Positions 1 to 9,140 of a DNA stretch of 64,000 nt are shown here, piece by piece (position 1 is the first letter of the stretch; the number at the start of each line of letters is the position of its first letter). Origin of the DNA: a virus; the IMG/VR virus record IMGVR_UViG_3300032893_000005, positions 1 through 64,000 of that record; one strand, 5' to 3'. The position numbers and the translations under genes are program-made. The notes under the pieces were generated by a model. The model made no database searches and was not told where the DNA came from. It worked only from the letters and a program-made list of their open reading frames with translations.

Positions 1-3000
1 GTCTGAAACTGATCGTGGCCTCGCCTATCTTGAACGTGCTTACTGGCGTTGAACGAGCGAGTGCTGAAACCTGTGTCGTGCTCGCTGCCGCCTGGCCTAG
101 CAGAGTCATGGGCATGTTCTATGCTCTCTTGATGTTCAGAATGCAGCTTCTTCTCAACGTCTTCAGACAGCATGTCAGCCATGCGATGGCCTTCCTGCTG
201 CATCTTGGCCCAAGACTGCGTCAGGCGGTCTACCTTAGCCTTGTGAGCGTGCTTCAGGTACTGGTCGAAGGCCTTAGCTTGCTTGGCGCCAGAACTGTAC
301 GCTGCCTCGTGGATCTCAGGCAGACGGTTTAGAGCGTGAGCCATGCGCTGGCGCCCTTCCTGCGTGTTCACCACTTCACTTATGTGCCTTAACAGCTCAG
401 ACTTGTCATCGACCGGATACCCGTTGTCGACCATAGTGGCTCTGATAGCATGTAAGTCGTGTGGATGAACGAAGCTCAGGAGGTGGTCGACTGCGGGCTC
501 GCCGTGGTTGTCCATCAGGTAGTTGATGGGATACTCTAAGCCTTCGCTCTTGAAGATCTTAGAGTCAACGATTGCTCTAGCTGCTGCCGCATGGCGCTCC
601 CGCTCGACGTCGCTTAGCATACCGACATTCTTAGTGTCTTGAGCGCTAACACCAGCGAGCCGTGCGAGCTTAGGCTGCATCATGAACGCAGTTTTCTCGT
701 CCGACTGACGTTGCTCCGGCGTCATGGTAGAAGAAGCGGTAACTTGACCGAGCTGCTTCTGATACTCCCTCGGTGTCATACTGTCGGGTGTCATTAGTTG
801 ATGAGCGTACTCGTGCTCGGGCGAACCCCGCTCAGGCGTGAACAGAAGCTCGTTCTGCTTAGGGCCAACGCCGAAGCGATCTTGCCGGGACGCTCTCGCC
901 TTTATGCCTTGGCGTCCAAGCCAGCCGATGAAGCGCTTAGTGCGGTCATCGGAGCTTAAGTTCCGAGTCTTCTGACGCACGTTCTTCGAGCGCTTCTCTA
1001 GGACATCCTTCTCGGACGCCGCGAGCTGCTCATCTTCGTACTGAGTCAGGAAGTCGTGTAGTGGCTTCTGGGCAGGATGGAGGGCATCACGCTGAACCTT
1101 GAACCGGTTTTCCCAGATCAACTTCTTGGTAGCCGGAGACATGTTCGGCTGAGTCATGATGAGGTATCCAACGTCGCCGGGAGAATACTTTAGAGCTTTC
1201 TCGACGACCTTGTGCAGGAGTGGACCAGGAAGTTGGTTGACCGGCTCCTTACCATAACCGTGGTAGTGGTCTAAGCGTGACCAGCCGTTGTCCAGGGCAT
1301 TGACGTACTTCTCAACGACGTCAGCCGGTACGTCCGGGTGATTAACGATGGCCCTCTTGAGAGAAGACCTGTTGTTCCACGGAACCTGGTCAAACGAAGC
1401 GTGCAAGTTCCTGATCTCGTCAGGAGACATGCGATCGCGACGTATCAACTTCAGAGCCGAGTGGTCAAGCGGCGTCATGTTCATGTGATTGCGGCCTCTG
1501 GGAACTAACTGCATGACGTCAGACTCTTGAGCCGGTACAGGATTATGGCTAGAGACTAGGAACTCCTGCTCGTCGCCGTGATCGTCCGAAGAAGCTTCCT
1601 TAGGACCAACGTCGTACGAGTACCATACCTTACTGAGTGGAACCCATCGACGGTGTGCATGTTCTCCCAGAACTGGATGCTTCGTGTCAGAGTACGAAGC
1701 GAGAGCGTGGTCGGGTCCAGGAGTAGCGGTGCTGAGGCCACGAGTGAGGGCGACGCTGGGAACGCCGTTGACGTTCTTGATGTGCTGACCTGAGTATGTC
1801 TGAAGGAACTGATGTAACTTATTCTTGTGCTGGATGAGTTCGGCAGCCAATCCTTGAGCCTCGGCGACGAACTTCCTTAGAGCTGTCTTCCCGATGAGCC
1901 CGTTCTTCTTGCCCGCGTCACCCTTCTGATGATGAGTTAGGAAGTCAGAGTCGAGTACGTCCCTAGTTCCAGGATCAGCACCGTTGTAGGCATGTGCGTT
2001 TTCGATCCTGTGGATCATGTACTTGAGTGCCAACGCTCTTGGATGATGCGGTGAGTTCTTATATGACCGATAGAGGTCCTCAAGAGTAGCCTGGGGAGTT
2101 ATGGTCGTGTTTGGCTCGAGTTCGTCATTTTTCATCGGAAGATCTGGGTTATCGATCCGATGTTCTTCTTCGTCTGGATTATAGTCTGCCAATACCTTCT
2201 TAGGTTTGTAGTACGGGCCGACCTGACTCTCATCAATCACGTCTCCGTTAAGAGACTGCTGAAAGTTTGCGAACTCTTGTCCTGCGGGAGAGAAGTCTTT
2301 CCTAAGGTCTTCAAGACTGTCTTCACTCTTCTTGACCTTACTGAAACCGCGATCGTTGTAGCGAGCAAGCTCCTCGTCACCTCCACGATCGTGCTTCGCC
2401 TGATCCCAAGGATCGTCGAAGTGCATCTCTCGAACGGTAGGAACGTGCTTCCCTTCCTTCAACTCTTCGCCGTCTATGTGGTGACGGAAGTAGAGCGAGT
2501 TGCCGTGCTTGTCGCGTATGCCTGTGTAGAAGTCTTCGGGAGGCTCGGTGAACCACTGAGTGCCAGAGCCCTCGAGGTACTTGCCAGCATTTGGGCCATT
2601 GTAGAAGAAGAGCTTATGGTTGAACCCGTCAGACTCGATCGCACTCTCTTGGCCGTGCGCCTTGGCAATCTTGTGAAGAAGCTCAATGTTCTTAGGGCTT
2701 CTGACCATGATGGAGTTCTCAGGCGCACCGTAGTGTCCTTCTACCATCTGAGCATCTTCGCCTAGGTTCTTGAGTCGATCAACGACTTCTTCCGGCGTGC
2801 CCGAGGTCTGCTTAGGGTACATCGGGTTTTCGACAGTGAACAGGAAGTGATGTCCGAGAGTATGATCCTCAGACTTCTTCAGCAGAGAAGCCTTCTCGTG
2901 ATGCTCGGGCCGGATCTGCTCCTCAGCCTCGATCTCCTGAGGATGAAAGATGGCTACGACGTTACTCATCGTGCCGTGGCCAGAGTTCGTGAAGCCGTGG

Positions 3001-3329
3001 TAGCCGCGATCCTTGATCGCCTGCAGGTACTCGTCAGAAGTGACGAGGCCGGGGTTGGTGGTCTGGCCGGAGTTCTTCAGCTCTTGGTAGATGCTGTCTG
3101 GATCTTTGTAGACGTCGTAGATTCGCTGGCCAGGATGCAATGTTGCCCGATAGACGTGCGAGGCGCCGCTGGTTACGACGTTCTCTGGCGTAGTACCTTC
3201 AAGGTACCAATAACTACGAGTTACAGATGGAACTCCTTGTTTATTTTCTTCAGCAGGAGCGCCAGTCCCCTGCATCTCGGGGTTAATGGACTTAAGGTTT
3301 GACTTACGTGAATAATGAATTAGTTTCAT
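1..3329 (-). CDS. Giant polyvalent virion-type protein A, C-terminus beyond the window
   Basis: The frame is open from an ATG at 3329 to the left edge, at least 1,109 codons, with no stop. Residues 1-145 resemble the ADP-ribosyltransferase-like domain of phage polyvalent proteins: a SYWYLEG segment, then YRATLHPG, then a GYHGF...VVAIFHP ending. Residues 155-330 hold a GQESAI motif seen in some phage proteins of unknown function. Around residues 525-590 a TRGLS / LASYS / EQEFLV series fits the R, S-x-S and E-x-E signature of a second ADP-ribosyltransferase. Residues 620-760 look like helical leucine-rich-variant repeats (NHPDVPADVVEKY). An HEYAH triplet near residue 840 could be a zinc site but is weak. 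KKSE or LAASE tags lie at 151, 333 and 769, with a KSE at 927, between apparent domains. The ATG overlaps the preceding stop as ATGA. The enzymatic assignments are inference from motifs. Confidence 0.8.
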   Translation of the reverse strand, partial: MKLIHYSRKSNLKSINPEMQGTGAPAEENKQGVPSVTRSYWYLEGTTPENVVTSGASHVYRATLHPGQRIYDVYKDPDSIYQELKNSGQTTNPGLVTSDEYLQAIKDRGYHGFTNSGHGTMSNVVAIFHPQEIEAEEQIRPEHHEKASLLKKSEDHTLGHHFLFTVENPMYPKQTSGTPEEVVDRLKNLGEDAQMVEGHYGAPENSIMVRSPKNIELLHKIAKAHGQESAIESDGFNHKLFFYNGPNAGKYLEGSGTQWFTEPPEDFYTGIRDKHGNSLYFRHHIDGEELKEGKHVPTVREMHFDDPWDQAKHDRGGDEELARYNDRGFSKVKKSEDSLEDLRKDFSPAGQEFANFQQSLNGDVIDESQVGPYYKPKKVLADYNPDEEEHRIDNPDLPMKNDELEPNTTITPQATLEDLYRSYKNSPHHPRALALKYMIHRIENAHAYNGADPGTRDVLDSDFLTHHQKGDAGKKNGLIGKTALRKFVAEAQGLAAELIQHKNKLHQFLQTYSGQHIKNVNGVPSVALTRGLSTATPGPDHALASYSDTKHPVLGEHAHRRWVPLSKVWYSYDVGPKEASSDDHGDEQEFLVSSHNPVPAQESDVMQLVPRGRNHMNMTPLDHSALKLIRRDRMSPDEIRNLHASFDQVPWNNRSSLKRAIVNHPDVPADVVEKYVNALDNGWSRLDHYHGYGKEPVNQLPGPLLHKVVEKALKYSPGDVGYLIMTQPNMSPATKKLIWENRFKVQRDALHPAQKPLHDFLTQYEDEQLAASEKDVLEKRSKNVRQKTRNLSSDDRTKRFIGWLGRQGIKARASRQDRFGVGPKQNELLFTPERGSPEHEYAHQLMTPDSMTPREYQKQLGQVTASSTMTPEQRQSDEKTAFMMQPKLARLAGVSAQDTKNVGMLSDVERERHAAAARAIVDSKIFKSEGLEYPINYLMDNHGEPAVDHLLSFVHPHDLHAIRATMVDNGYPVDDKSELLRHISEVVNTQEGRQRMAHALNRLPEIHEAAYSSGAKQAKAFDQYLKHAHKAKVDRLTQSWAKMQQEGHRMADMLSEDVEKKLHSEHQESIEHAHDSARPGGSEHDTGFSTRSFNASKHVQDRRGHDQFQ

Positions 3330-3925
3330 GGCAATACAAACCTAACTCTTCCGTCTATCAAGACTTTCTTGCGCCTTCGTATAGAGGCAGCATGATTGCG
3401 AACGTGCCCTGCTGACTTTTTTCGTCCCAGTGCGGCCTTGGAAAGTTTCTCTTTATGTTCTTCGCTTAGAGGCCTGCCTTTCATCTTAGACGGTTTACCG
3501 GCCCTAGCCAATACACGCTTCTGAATATGTTCTGCGGACTGCTTTCTGCCACGCCAGTGGCTGGTGCCCGGTTTAAACTCAGTAGAAGGGCTAGCATGTT
3601 TGCCTTTATTAGCAATGGAGATTTTTTCCTTTACTACTTCAGACTTCTTTACTCCAGCAGATCCTTCTCCTCCCACAGACATATTAGCTTCGCAATACCC
3701 GAGGCTTTTATATAGGCGTATGAGTTCAATCTCCTTATCGAAGGCTTGTTTTTCCGTGAGATTTTTCGCAACAAACTCAAGCCTGCATTGAGTAAACTTC
3801 ATGATGTTTTTGAAGTAGCGGTTCCTGCCATCACTTTTCTTGTAAGCTCTCTTGCCGCATCCTTTACCTACGTAAAATGGGGTATTGGTATCTAATCTGA
3901 TATATCTATAAACGTAAAAGTTCAT
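3326..3925 (-). CDS. GIY-YIG homing endonuclease with NUMOD3-like repeats
   Basis: The 199-residue protein opens with a GIY-YIG fold signature (YVYRYI, then YVGKG about ten residues later) and has two NUMOD3-like DNA-binding segments in its second half (HWRGRKQSAEH and MKGRPLSEEHKEK). Freestanding enzymes of this kind cut target DNA and spread themselves by gene conversion. The gene is visibly more AT-rich than its neighbours. It overlaps both neighbours by four bases (ATGA), so it sits in the operon without an intergenic gap and is presumably translated by coupling. It lies between two polyvalent-protein genes and may have split or joined them. Confidence 0.9.
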   Translation of the reverse strand: MNFYVYRYIRLDTNTPFYVGKGCGKRAYKKSDGRNRYFKNIMKFTQCRLEFVAKNLTEKQAFDKEIELIRLYKSLGYCEANMSVGGEGSAGVKKSEVVKEKISIANKGKHASPSTEFKPGTSHWRGRKQSAEHIQKRVLARAGKPSKMKGRPLSEEHKEKLSKAALGRKKSAGHVRNHAASIRRRKKVLIDGRVRFVLP

Positions 3926-4335
3926 AAATTACCACCGCCTAAGTCTTCCTGAGGAGTGGTGTACTGGAACTTACTGTCGTGGTCGTCCTGAGCCCGCTGA
4001 AGCAACTGGAAGTACTCGGGCTTAAGGACCTCGTCCTTGTGAGTCCACTCTTCCGGCTTGAACTTCTGAGCATGCTCTTCCCTTGCTTCGTGAAGCGCCT
4101 GGTCAAACTCAGCCTGACCTTCCGGGTCATCGCTGTAGTGATCGCGAAACACTTGAGGAGAGAAGTCGGCCATGTGGTGCTCGAACGCCAAGTTATGGTC
4201 AACGTAGTTGCTACGATGTAGGCCGTAGTTGTGTGCCCTGAACTTCTTCCGGTGCTCGTTGAGTGCGTTCTCGTAGTCTGACTTCGCCTTGAACTGCTTG
4301 AGGATGCCGACGACGTAGTTAGGATCGTTCATCAT
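3922..4335 (-). CDS. Hypothetical protein between the two polyvalent proteins
   Basis: A 137-residue, charged, His- and Tyr-rich protein with no domain that I recognise. It overlaps the 3' end of the large upstream gene by 17 bases and the downstream endonuclease start by four. Its tail (PQEDLGGGNL) resembles the linker-like tail of the upstream protein (EEEVDLNKGGG) and an internal linker there (QQEDLG). It may therefore be one further module of an ancestral polyprotein now separated by a stop codon. Function unknown. Confidence 0.7.
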   Translation of the reverse strand: MMNDPNYVVGILKQFKAKSDYENALNEHRKKFRAHNYGLHRSNYVDHNLAFEHHMADFSPQVFRDHYSDDPEGQAEFDQALHEAREEHAQKFKPEEWTHKDEVLKPEYFQLLQRAQDDHDSKFQYTTPQEDLGGGNL

Positions 4336-7300
4336 CGCCTCCTCCCTTGTTCAAGTCTACCTCTTCTTCTTCGGATGCCGCGAGCTTGTCGTCGTCATCC
4401 TTGAAGCGTATCTTATCACCAAACATCTTCTTCTGTCGACGCTCTTCGATTTGACGCGCCCTGGCATGCTCTGGGTTATCGATCCAGCCTTGCAGAGGGT
4501 GAAAGATGATCTTCCTTGAGAGAACGTCCTCGATGCGCTGCCTGTTCTCGGGAGTGAGGAAGCGAGACTGACGAACTAGGTCAACCCACTTCTCCTTCTT
4601 CTTGCCGATGTTAACTCGAGTGCCAATTACTTGTGGAGGATCTTCAACTGACATGTACGGTGGAGCATCTTTACCTTCGGCTTCTGTGTAATACTTGTTG
4701 GCAGGAAGTCCAAGGTAGCGCCGGATCAACTGCTCAGCAGCCATAGGCTGAACTTCAGCGGAGTGCTTCTTCTGCTTCATGTACCCGTACTGACTCTGGA
4801 TGTCAGAGTACTGCTTGTCCATCAAAGACTGACCTGCCTTAAGGCCAACTCCCTTAGGAAGAAGCATCAAGTGAGCGATCTCATGGATCATGGCGTTCGG
4901 GTTCCACTGAGCCTCGAGCCTACCGCTTCTCCAGTCAGGCTTGTCTTCGCCTGGCTTGTCGTATCCAGGGCGGCGCTTGTTCTTCTTCTCGTCCCACTTA
5001 CCGCCGGACGGGTGAATCTTGAGCTGTAGGAAGTCTTGCGCGAACTTAGAGATATGCTTCATGTGCTTCTCGCGCATCTCAGATCCTGCGGGAGGTTGAT
5101 CCTTGGTTCCGAACACGTCGGCACGCTGCTCGCGGACGTTCTTCGACTTGTTCAACTCTTCGGACTTTCCGAACTGTTCCCTGCCGAGGTCTTCTTGCTG
5201 ATACTCCGAAGCTGCCAGTCGGCGAGGAGCCCGCCAGAGAGTATCGCTTTCCCTCCACATCTCGATCGGGTGAGTCTTAACCTTGATCGACGATGGATCA
5301 GCGATGAACCGATCGTAGACGTGCTTAGGAACGCTGATGTGTGGGATGTAGTTCGGAAACTTGTCAGGTCCGAGGTATTCCTCGAGGCCTTTGTGAACGT
5401 CCTGCATCCACTGCGGATGCTTCGTGAGCTTCAGTACGTGGTAGCGACCGTTCGGAGTATCGAAGATGTGAGGCTGAAGCTCGAACTTGTCTGGAACCAT
5501 GTGGGCCGTAGGTCCAAAGTAGTAGTCCAGGAAGTGCTTGCTTGGAGGATGCTCACCGGCGTGGCGTAGGGTTATGTGGTAGCGATGTCCGGTGACCGGA
5601 TCGCGAGTCTCGTCGTTGATCGTGACCGGCCACATCAGGTATGAGTGACCGTAATCCTTTTCGATGTGTGGAAAGTCCTTGTAGCGCCCAACTATGGGCT
5701 CGCCGACGTAGTCTGGCTCGCTCTTCTTTACCTTCATCTCTTCCCAGGTAGCGGGTTCATGAAAGAACTGATCCTCATAACCCTTCAGACTAGGATGTCC
5801 TAACTTACCCTTGGTAGGTACAAGTTCAGCCTGAACATGAGTATCTCCCCTCTTCTGAGCTGCGAGTACTCTATGATAGCCGTTAAGTAGATACATCTTT
5901 CCGTCTTTAACATGGACACCAACAGCTACCGGCTTGTCACTTACCTTAAAATCAGGAGTCCAATAAAAAGTCTTATGAGCATTTGCAACTCCTCCCGGAT
6001 CTTGATGGAGGTCTGAGATCTGGACCGTGGCAGGTTTTCGATAAACTTTCTTCTTGGCCTTATCTAGGTCATGCTCTGAGGCTGCGAGTTTCTCGGGCTT
6101 AGGCATGTAATCGGAGAAGTGACCGCGAAAGATAGAGTTGTGCTGCGGTTGGGAAGCGTCGGCAACGTAAACTTGATGGCGTTGACTTTCTTGATTGGGA
6201 TCTTTGGCGTATCGTCCAATCAACCCCTTCAGACCAGGGACGGATCTGAAGGAGAGCCACACTTTATGAGCTGCCGGTGAGACCCACGTATCAGACGACA
6301 GTCCTTGTTCCATTCCTTTCCCGTGAAGAAGTGCTGCTAGATAGGCTTGCTTACCGAGCCCTTTACCTCTCCACAACGGATGAACTTCAGACCACTGGAC
6401 TACGTTGGGTACCGTTCTTCCAGCGCCATGATACTCAGGGCCTTCGTTGGCTGTATGTACAACCGCTACGTTGGTATCGTATCCAGGATGAAAGATAGTG
6501 TGGACAAAGTTGTTTTCGTGCGGGAGCGCCTTCTTGTGCTGGTATTGACGGTATTGTAAACCATTAGGCAGCTTGACATTGTGAATGAGTTTATATTCTC
6601 TGCTATCATTGAAGATGTCATAGTCATGAGTTGCGTTCGAGGGATCTTGCTCATAGTCATACTGAAAGGGAGTCTTGCGAAGCGCCTCTGACTTCTTCAC
6701 GTCATCTTCGAGGGCGTTATGAGTGACGGTCTTGTAAGCAAGGTCCGGCAAGAGACCGGCCTTCTGATCTGCGTAGATTGTCTGGTGTGGGTTTGCGCGG
6801 TTATGCTCACCGTGCGGGCCGAAGTTGACCCAGGAGTTCTGACCGCGAGTTTCAGAAGTGAGGGCCTTCTGCGCCTCCGGCGAGTACATCTGCATGTGAT
6901 GTCGCCAAGCGTTCTCCTCACCGTTCGGACCAAAGCCGAAGCCTTCCTTCGCGTGACCGAAGTAGTCGTGCACGATCCTAAACATGTCGTTCGCCATCAT
7001 CGGCTTGCCGTGCTCGTCGAGGTGCTGAGTTGTCTGAAGCATTGGATGGGACTGGTCTACCTCGGCACCGGCTCCGTAACCGGTGCTGGTCGGGTAGTAC
7101 CACATGTGGTTGTTGTTTTCGATGTCGTGGAAGAGGTCTTTGGAGCCGTTCTTGTACGGGTTCTCCATGCCAGCAGGCATGGGCTCGATCTTTAAGCCGG
7201 TATTCTTGATGTGGGCGTACTGATCGCCGGTCTCGCGGACGAGCGCGTCGTACGCGGACTTCACTTCCGGGTGACTCGGGTCATGCTTCATCTGGTGGTA

Positions 7301-7510
7301 GGCGAGGGCGATCTTGGCAGCGTGATCACGATCAACCTTGACAGGCGCGATTGCATGGTTAAGCTGGATACCGCGTTGCGCGGCGTACTGGTCGGCGACC
7401 TGTCGGATGCGATCGTTCGGACGAGACTGCGCCTTCTCCAACTTCTCTTGGAGCTTCTGGGCCAGGACGACTTTGAAGAGGAGATCGACTTTAGACCGGA
7501 GATCAGGCAT
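4319..7510 (-). CDS. Giant polyvalent protein B: five domains separated by SE tags
   Basis: I place the start at the ATG at 7510, behind a CTGGAG ribosome site; an in-frame GTG lies at 7516. Residue numbers count from the GTG. Residues 1-270 form a domain rich in conserved aromatic and Gly residues (MFRIVHDYFGHAKEG, TRGQNSWVNFGPHGE), typical of large phage polyvalent proteins. Residues 280-470 contain a GNAT acetyltransferase-like motif (WRGKGLGKQAYLAAL). Residues 495-590 look ParB-like (LLNGYHRVLAAQKRGD). Residues 605-760 have two H-x-T/S motifs (YHITL at 646, PHISV at 725) of a 2H phosphoesterase. Residues 790-1040 carry a zincin site, HEIAH at 878, with a downstream EVQPMAAE. Tags at 274 (KKSE), 477 (LAASE), 597 (KKSE), 767 (LAASE) and 1045 (LAASE) fall exactly between domains. 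It is probably virion-packaged; that and the cleavage idea are inference. Confidence 0.88.
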   Translation of the reverse strand: MPDLRSKVDLLFKVVLAQKLQEKLEKAQSRPNDRIRQVADQYAAQRGIQLNHAIAPVKVDRDHAAKIALAYHQMKHDPSHPEVKSAYDALVRETGDQYAHIKNTGLKIEPMPAGMENPYKNGSKDLFHDIENNNHMWYYPTSTGYGAGAEVDQSHPMLQTTQHLDEHGKPMMANDMFRIVHDYFGHAKEGFGFGPNGEENAWRHHMQMYSPEAQKALTSETRGQNSWVNFGPHGEHNRANPHQTIYADQKAGLLPDLAYKTVTHNALEDDVKKSEALRKTPFQYDYEQDPSNATHDYDIFNDSREYKLIHNVKLPNGLQYRQYQHKKALPHENNFVHTIFHPGYDTNVAVVHTANEGPEYHGAGRTVPNVVQWSEVHPLWRGKGLGKQAYLAALLHGKGMEQGLSSDTWVSPAAHKVWLSFRSVPGLKGLIGRYAKDPNQESQRHQVYVADASQPQHNSIFRGHFSDYMPKPEKLAASEHDLDKAKKKVYRKPATVQISDLHQDPGGVANAHKTFYWTPDFKVSDKPVAVGVHVKDGKMYLLNGYHRVLAAQKRGDTHVQAELVPTKGKLGHPSLKGYEDQFFHEPATWEEMKVKKSEPDYVGEPIVGRYKDFPHIEKDYGHSYLMWPVTINDETRDPVTGHRYHITLRHAGEHPPSKHFLDYYFGPTAHMVPDKFELQPHIFDTPNGRYHVLKLTKHPQWMQDVHKGLEEYLGPDKFPNYIPHISVPKHVYDRFIADPSSIKVKTHPIEMWRESDTLWRAPRRLAASEYQQEDLGREQFGKSEELNKSKNVREQRADVFGTKDQPPAGSEMREKHMKHISKFAQDFLQLKIHPSGGKWDEKKNKRRPGYDKPGEDKPDWRSGRLEAQWNPNAMIHEIAHLMLLPKGVGLKAGQSLMDKQYSDIQSQYGYMKQKKHSAEVQPMAAEQLIRRYLGLPANKYYTEAEGKDAPPYMSVEDPPQVIGTRVNIGKKKEKWVDLVRQSRFLTPENRQRIEDVLSRKIIFHPLQGWIDNPEHARARQIEERRQKKMFGDKIRFKDDDDKLAASEEEEVDLNKGGGDDERS

Positions 7511-7521
7511 AGACACTCCAG

Positions 7522-7540
7522 ATTAAGATGCTGGCCTAAA
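7522..7540 (-). promoter_or_regulatory. TTTA-N7-ATCTTAAT motif, copy 1
   Basis: Read on the minus strand this is TTTA, seven bases (GGCCAGC), then ATCTTAAT. It ends 11 bases before the ATG of polyvalent protein B and is followed at once by the CTGGAG ribosome site. It is one of five copies with the same spacing, all on the minus strand ahead of late-type genes. Its closeness to the start means that, if it is a promoter, the transcript would be almost leaderless. An RNA-level role is also possible. Confidence 0.5.
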
Positions 7541-7552
7541 GTGGCGAAACTC

Positions 7553-8119
7553 TTAGGAGTTCCGAAGGGTTATCTTGTTGGATTTAGATCGATTTTCAGC
7601 AGCGGGAAGAACCTGTAAGTTCCACGGAACATGAAGACCTGATACGTTTTCACCCTGCAGTGGTATGATATGGTCAACGTCCATAGCCACACCAAACTCT
7701 TTGGTGAGCCTCACCGCAGCATCGTAGAAGATCTCGATCTGCTGAAAGTGAGTCTCGGTAAGCCAAGGAGGGGTACGTTGGAGCTTAGCAAGGTCGTGCT
7801 TGGCAGCCTTGGCGCGTGCCTTAGCTGGATTACGTCTTTGCCAACGAGTAGAATGCAGAGTATGGGCCTCGGGATGACTCTTTCTCCAAGCCTCTCTTTG
7901 CTTAGATCGCTTTTCTACATTTTTTTGATAAAGAGATGAAAAACACGCCTTACAAGTACGCTGCAAACCATCGCCATTACAGCGATTTTTATGGAAACTG
8001 TCGAGAGATTTTTTATTTTTGCAAATTGAACAGTGTTTAAGGTGTGCTGAGCCGGACGCTACTCCGGCGGCATGCGTACTAGAGTTCATGCTTTCGCAGA
8101 TTACCTCTGTCTTCGGCAT
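7553..8119 (-). CDS. HNH homing endonuclease
   Basis: A 188-residue protein. The N-terminal half has a zinc-finger-like Cys set (CSICKNKKSLDSFH, then CKAC), as in many phage HNH proteins. The C-terminus carries the HNH core: DVDHIIPLQG, then NLQVLPAAENRSKSN. This is a nicking or cutting nuclease typical of freestanding phage homing genes. A GGAGAAGA ribosome site precedes the ATG. The 3' half of the reading frame from about 7900 to 8040 is AT-rich compared with flanking genes, consistent with recent arrival. It lies between a neck-like virion gene and polyvalent protein B. Confidence 0.9.
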   Translation of the reverse strand: MPKTEVICESMNSSTHAAGVASGSAHLKHCSICKNKKSLDSFHKNRCNGDGLQRTCKACFSSLYQKNVEKRSKQREAWRKSHPEAHTLHSTRWQRRNPAKARAKAAKHDLAKLQRTPPWLTETHFQQIEIFYDAAVRLTKEFGVAMDVDHIIPLQGENVSGLHVPWNLQVLPAAENRSKSNKITLRNS

Positions 8120-8224
8120 CAGGTATTGTCTTCTCCCTGCGTGTTCCAGTGACTTATCCTTCAGGCTTTAATCCCAGCAGGCACCACAGCTTCCACGCCT
8201 TCAGCACATATTCAAAGTATCATG

Positions 8225-9133
8225 TTAGATGTTCGACATCAAGATCTTAACAGAGAAAAACGCCCTGATCAGGTCCTTGAGCTTCTCAGCCTTCTCTTCG
8301 AGTTCCTGATAACGCAGCGCATAAATCTGGTTACCGGGACCGGAGATCGACTGCGACGCGCCGTCGAGTCCTATGGACTGAGAGTTGTACTTGTTCAGAG
8401 GTGCCAGCATCGACAGAACTTCCATCGCGGCGTACGTTCCAATCAGGTCGTTTACCACTGAAGGTACTGAGTTTTCTTGAAAACCCGACGAGTACTTAAT
8501 ATACCAAAATCCAGGAACGTACTGTAACTTAGTGAAAACACTAAACAAAGCCGCAGCAGCACCACCGTACGAACCACCGGGGATCGTGCCGTTGATCGCG
8601 GACTGAAGTGGAACGAAGTCGAGGATGCCCTTGCGAGCCAAGCTCATGTTGACCCAGTCGAGGGTGAAGGTGTAGAGGATCACGCCTTCGCTCGTGGGGT
8701 CGTTCGTAGGATCATCGTAGGGAGCGCTCACGCCGTTCTGAACCGAGTAGGAAGACGACGTTCTGATCGAGATCTCGTGGAGGGTCGTGACGTTGCGGCG
8801 ACCGACCGAGATCTGACCCCAGCCTTGGTCCCACTTCGTCTTGTCCCACATGTCTTTGTAGACGCGGGTGACCGGGAAGACGTCGATGTTGCACTCAAGC
8901 TCGACGCGGGCCGCGCCGTTGTCGATGATCTCCTTCAGAGTCTCGTCGGACAGCGTCTGCTTGGTGAGTGGATGCTTTAGGGGTATGCCGAACAGCCATC
9001 GGGCCTTGAGGCGGTCGACGTCGAGGTACTTTTCGACGCGGGTGAAGCCCGCAGCTCCCTTGCCGTTGACCGTCTGCACGTTCTGTGGGTACGTGCCTGA
9101 TATGTTTGGCTTGAAGTTTGACTGATCGCTCAT
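8225..9133 (-). CDS. Virion structural protein, probably neck or adaptor
   Basis: A 302-residue protein. Conserved-looking stretches are LDVDRLKARWLFGIPL near the N-terminus, a central YVPGFWYIKYSSGF, and a C-terminal segment with DGASQSIS followed by a helical RYQELEEKAEKL tail. Proteins of this pattern occur among structural genes of large myoviruses. I cannot assign it firmly to a neck, adaptor or baseplate role. Two further small virion-like genes follow directly upstream on the same strand, and the three are probably co-transcribed. Confidence 0.7.
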   Translation of the reverse strand: MSDQSNFKPNISGTYPQNVQTVNGKGAAGFTRVEKYLDVDRLKARWLFGIPLKHPLTKQTLSDETLKEIIDNGAARVELECNIDVFPVTRVYKDMWDKTKWDQGWGQISVGRRNVTTLHEISIRTSSSYSVQNGVSAPYDDPTNDPTSEGVILYTFTLDWVNMSLARKGILDFVPLQSAINGTIPGGSYGGAAAALFSVFTKLQYVPGFWYIKYSSGFQENSVPSVVNDLIGTYAAMEVLSMLAPLNKYNSQSIGLDGASQSISGPGNQIYALRYQELEEKAEKLKDLIRAFFSVKILMSNI

Positions 9134-9140
9134 GTTCTAC

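Noticed and set aside
802-816. HEYAH in the left-edge protein as a firm zinc protease site
   Set aside because: The flanking residues lack the usual hydrophobic zincin helix and no third ligand is evident, so it is mentioned only as weak.
1578-2765. Plus-strand open frames over the left-edge giant gene
   Set aside because: The minus frame is open for over 1,100 codons with recognisable domains; the plus frames are shadows.
8120-8224. A 17-21 residue Trp-rich peptide on the minus strand
   Set aside because: Too short, no ATG and no ribosome site; left as non-coding spacer.
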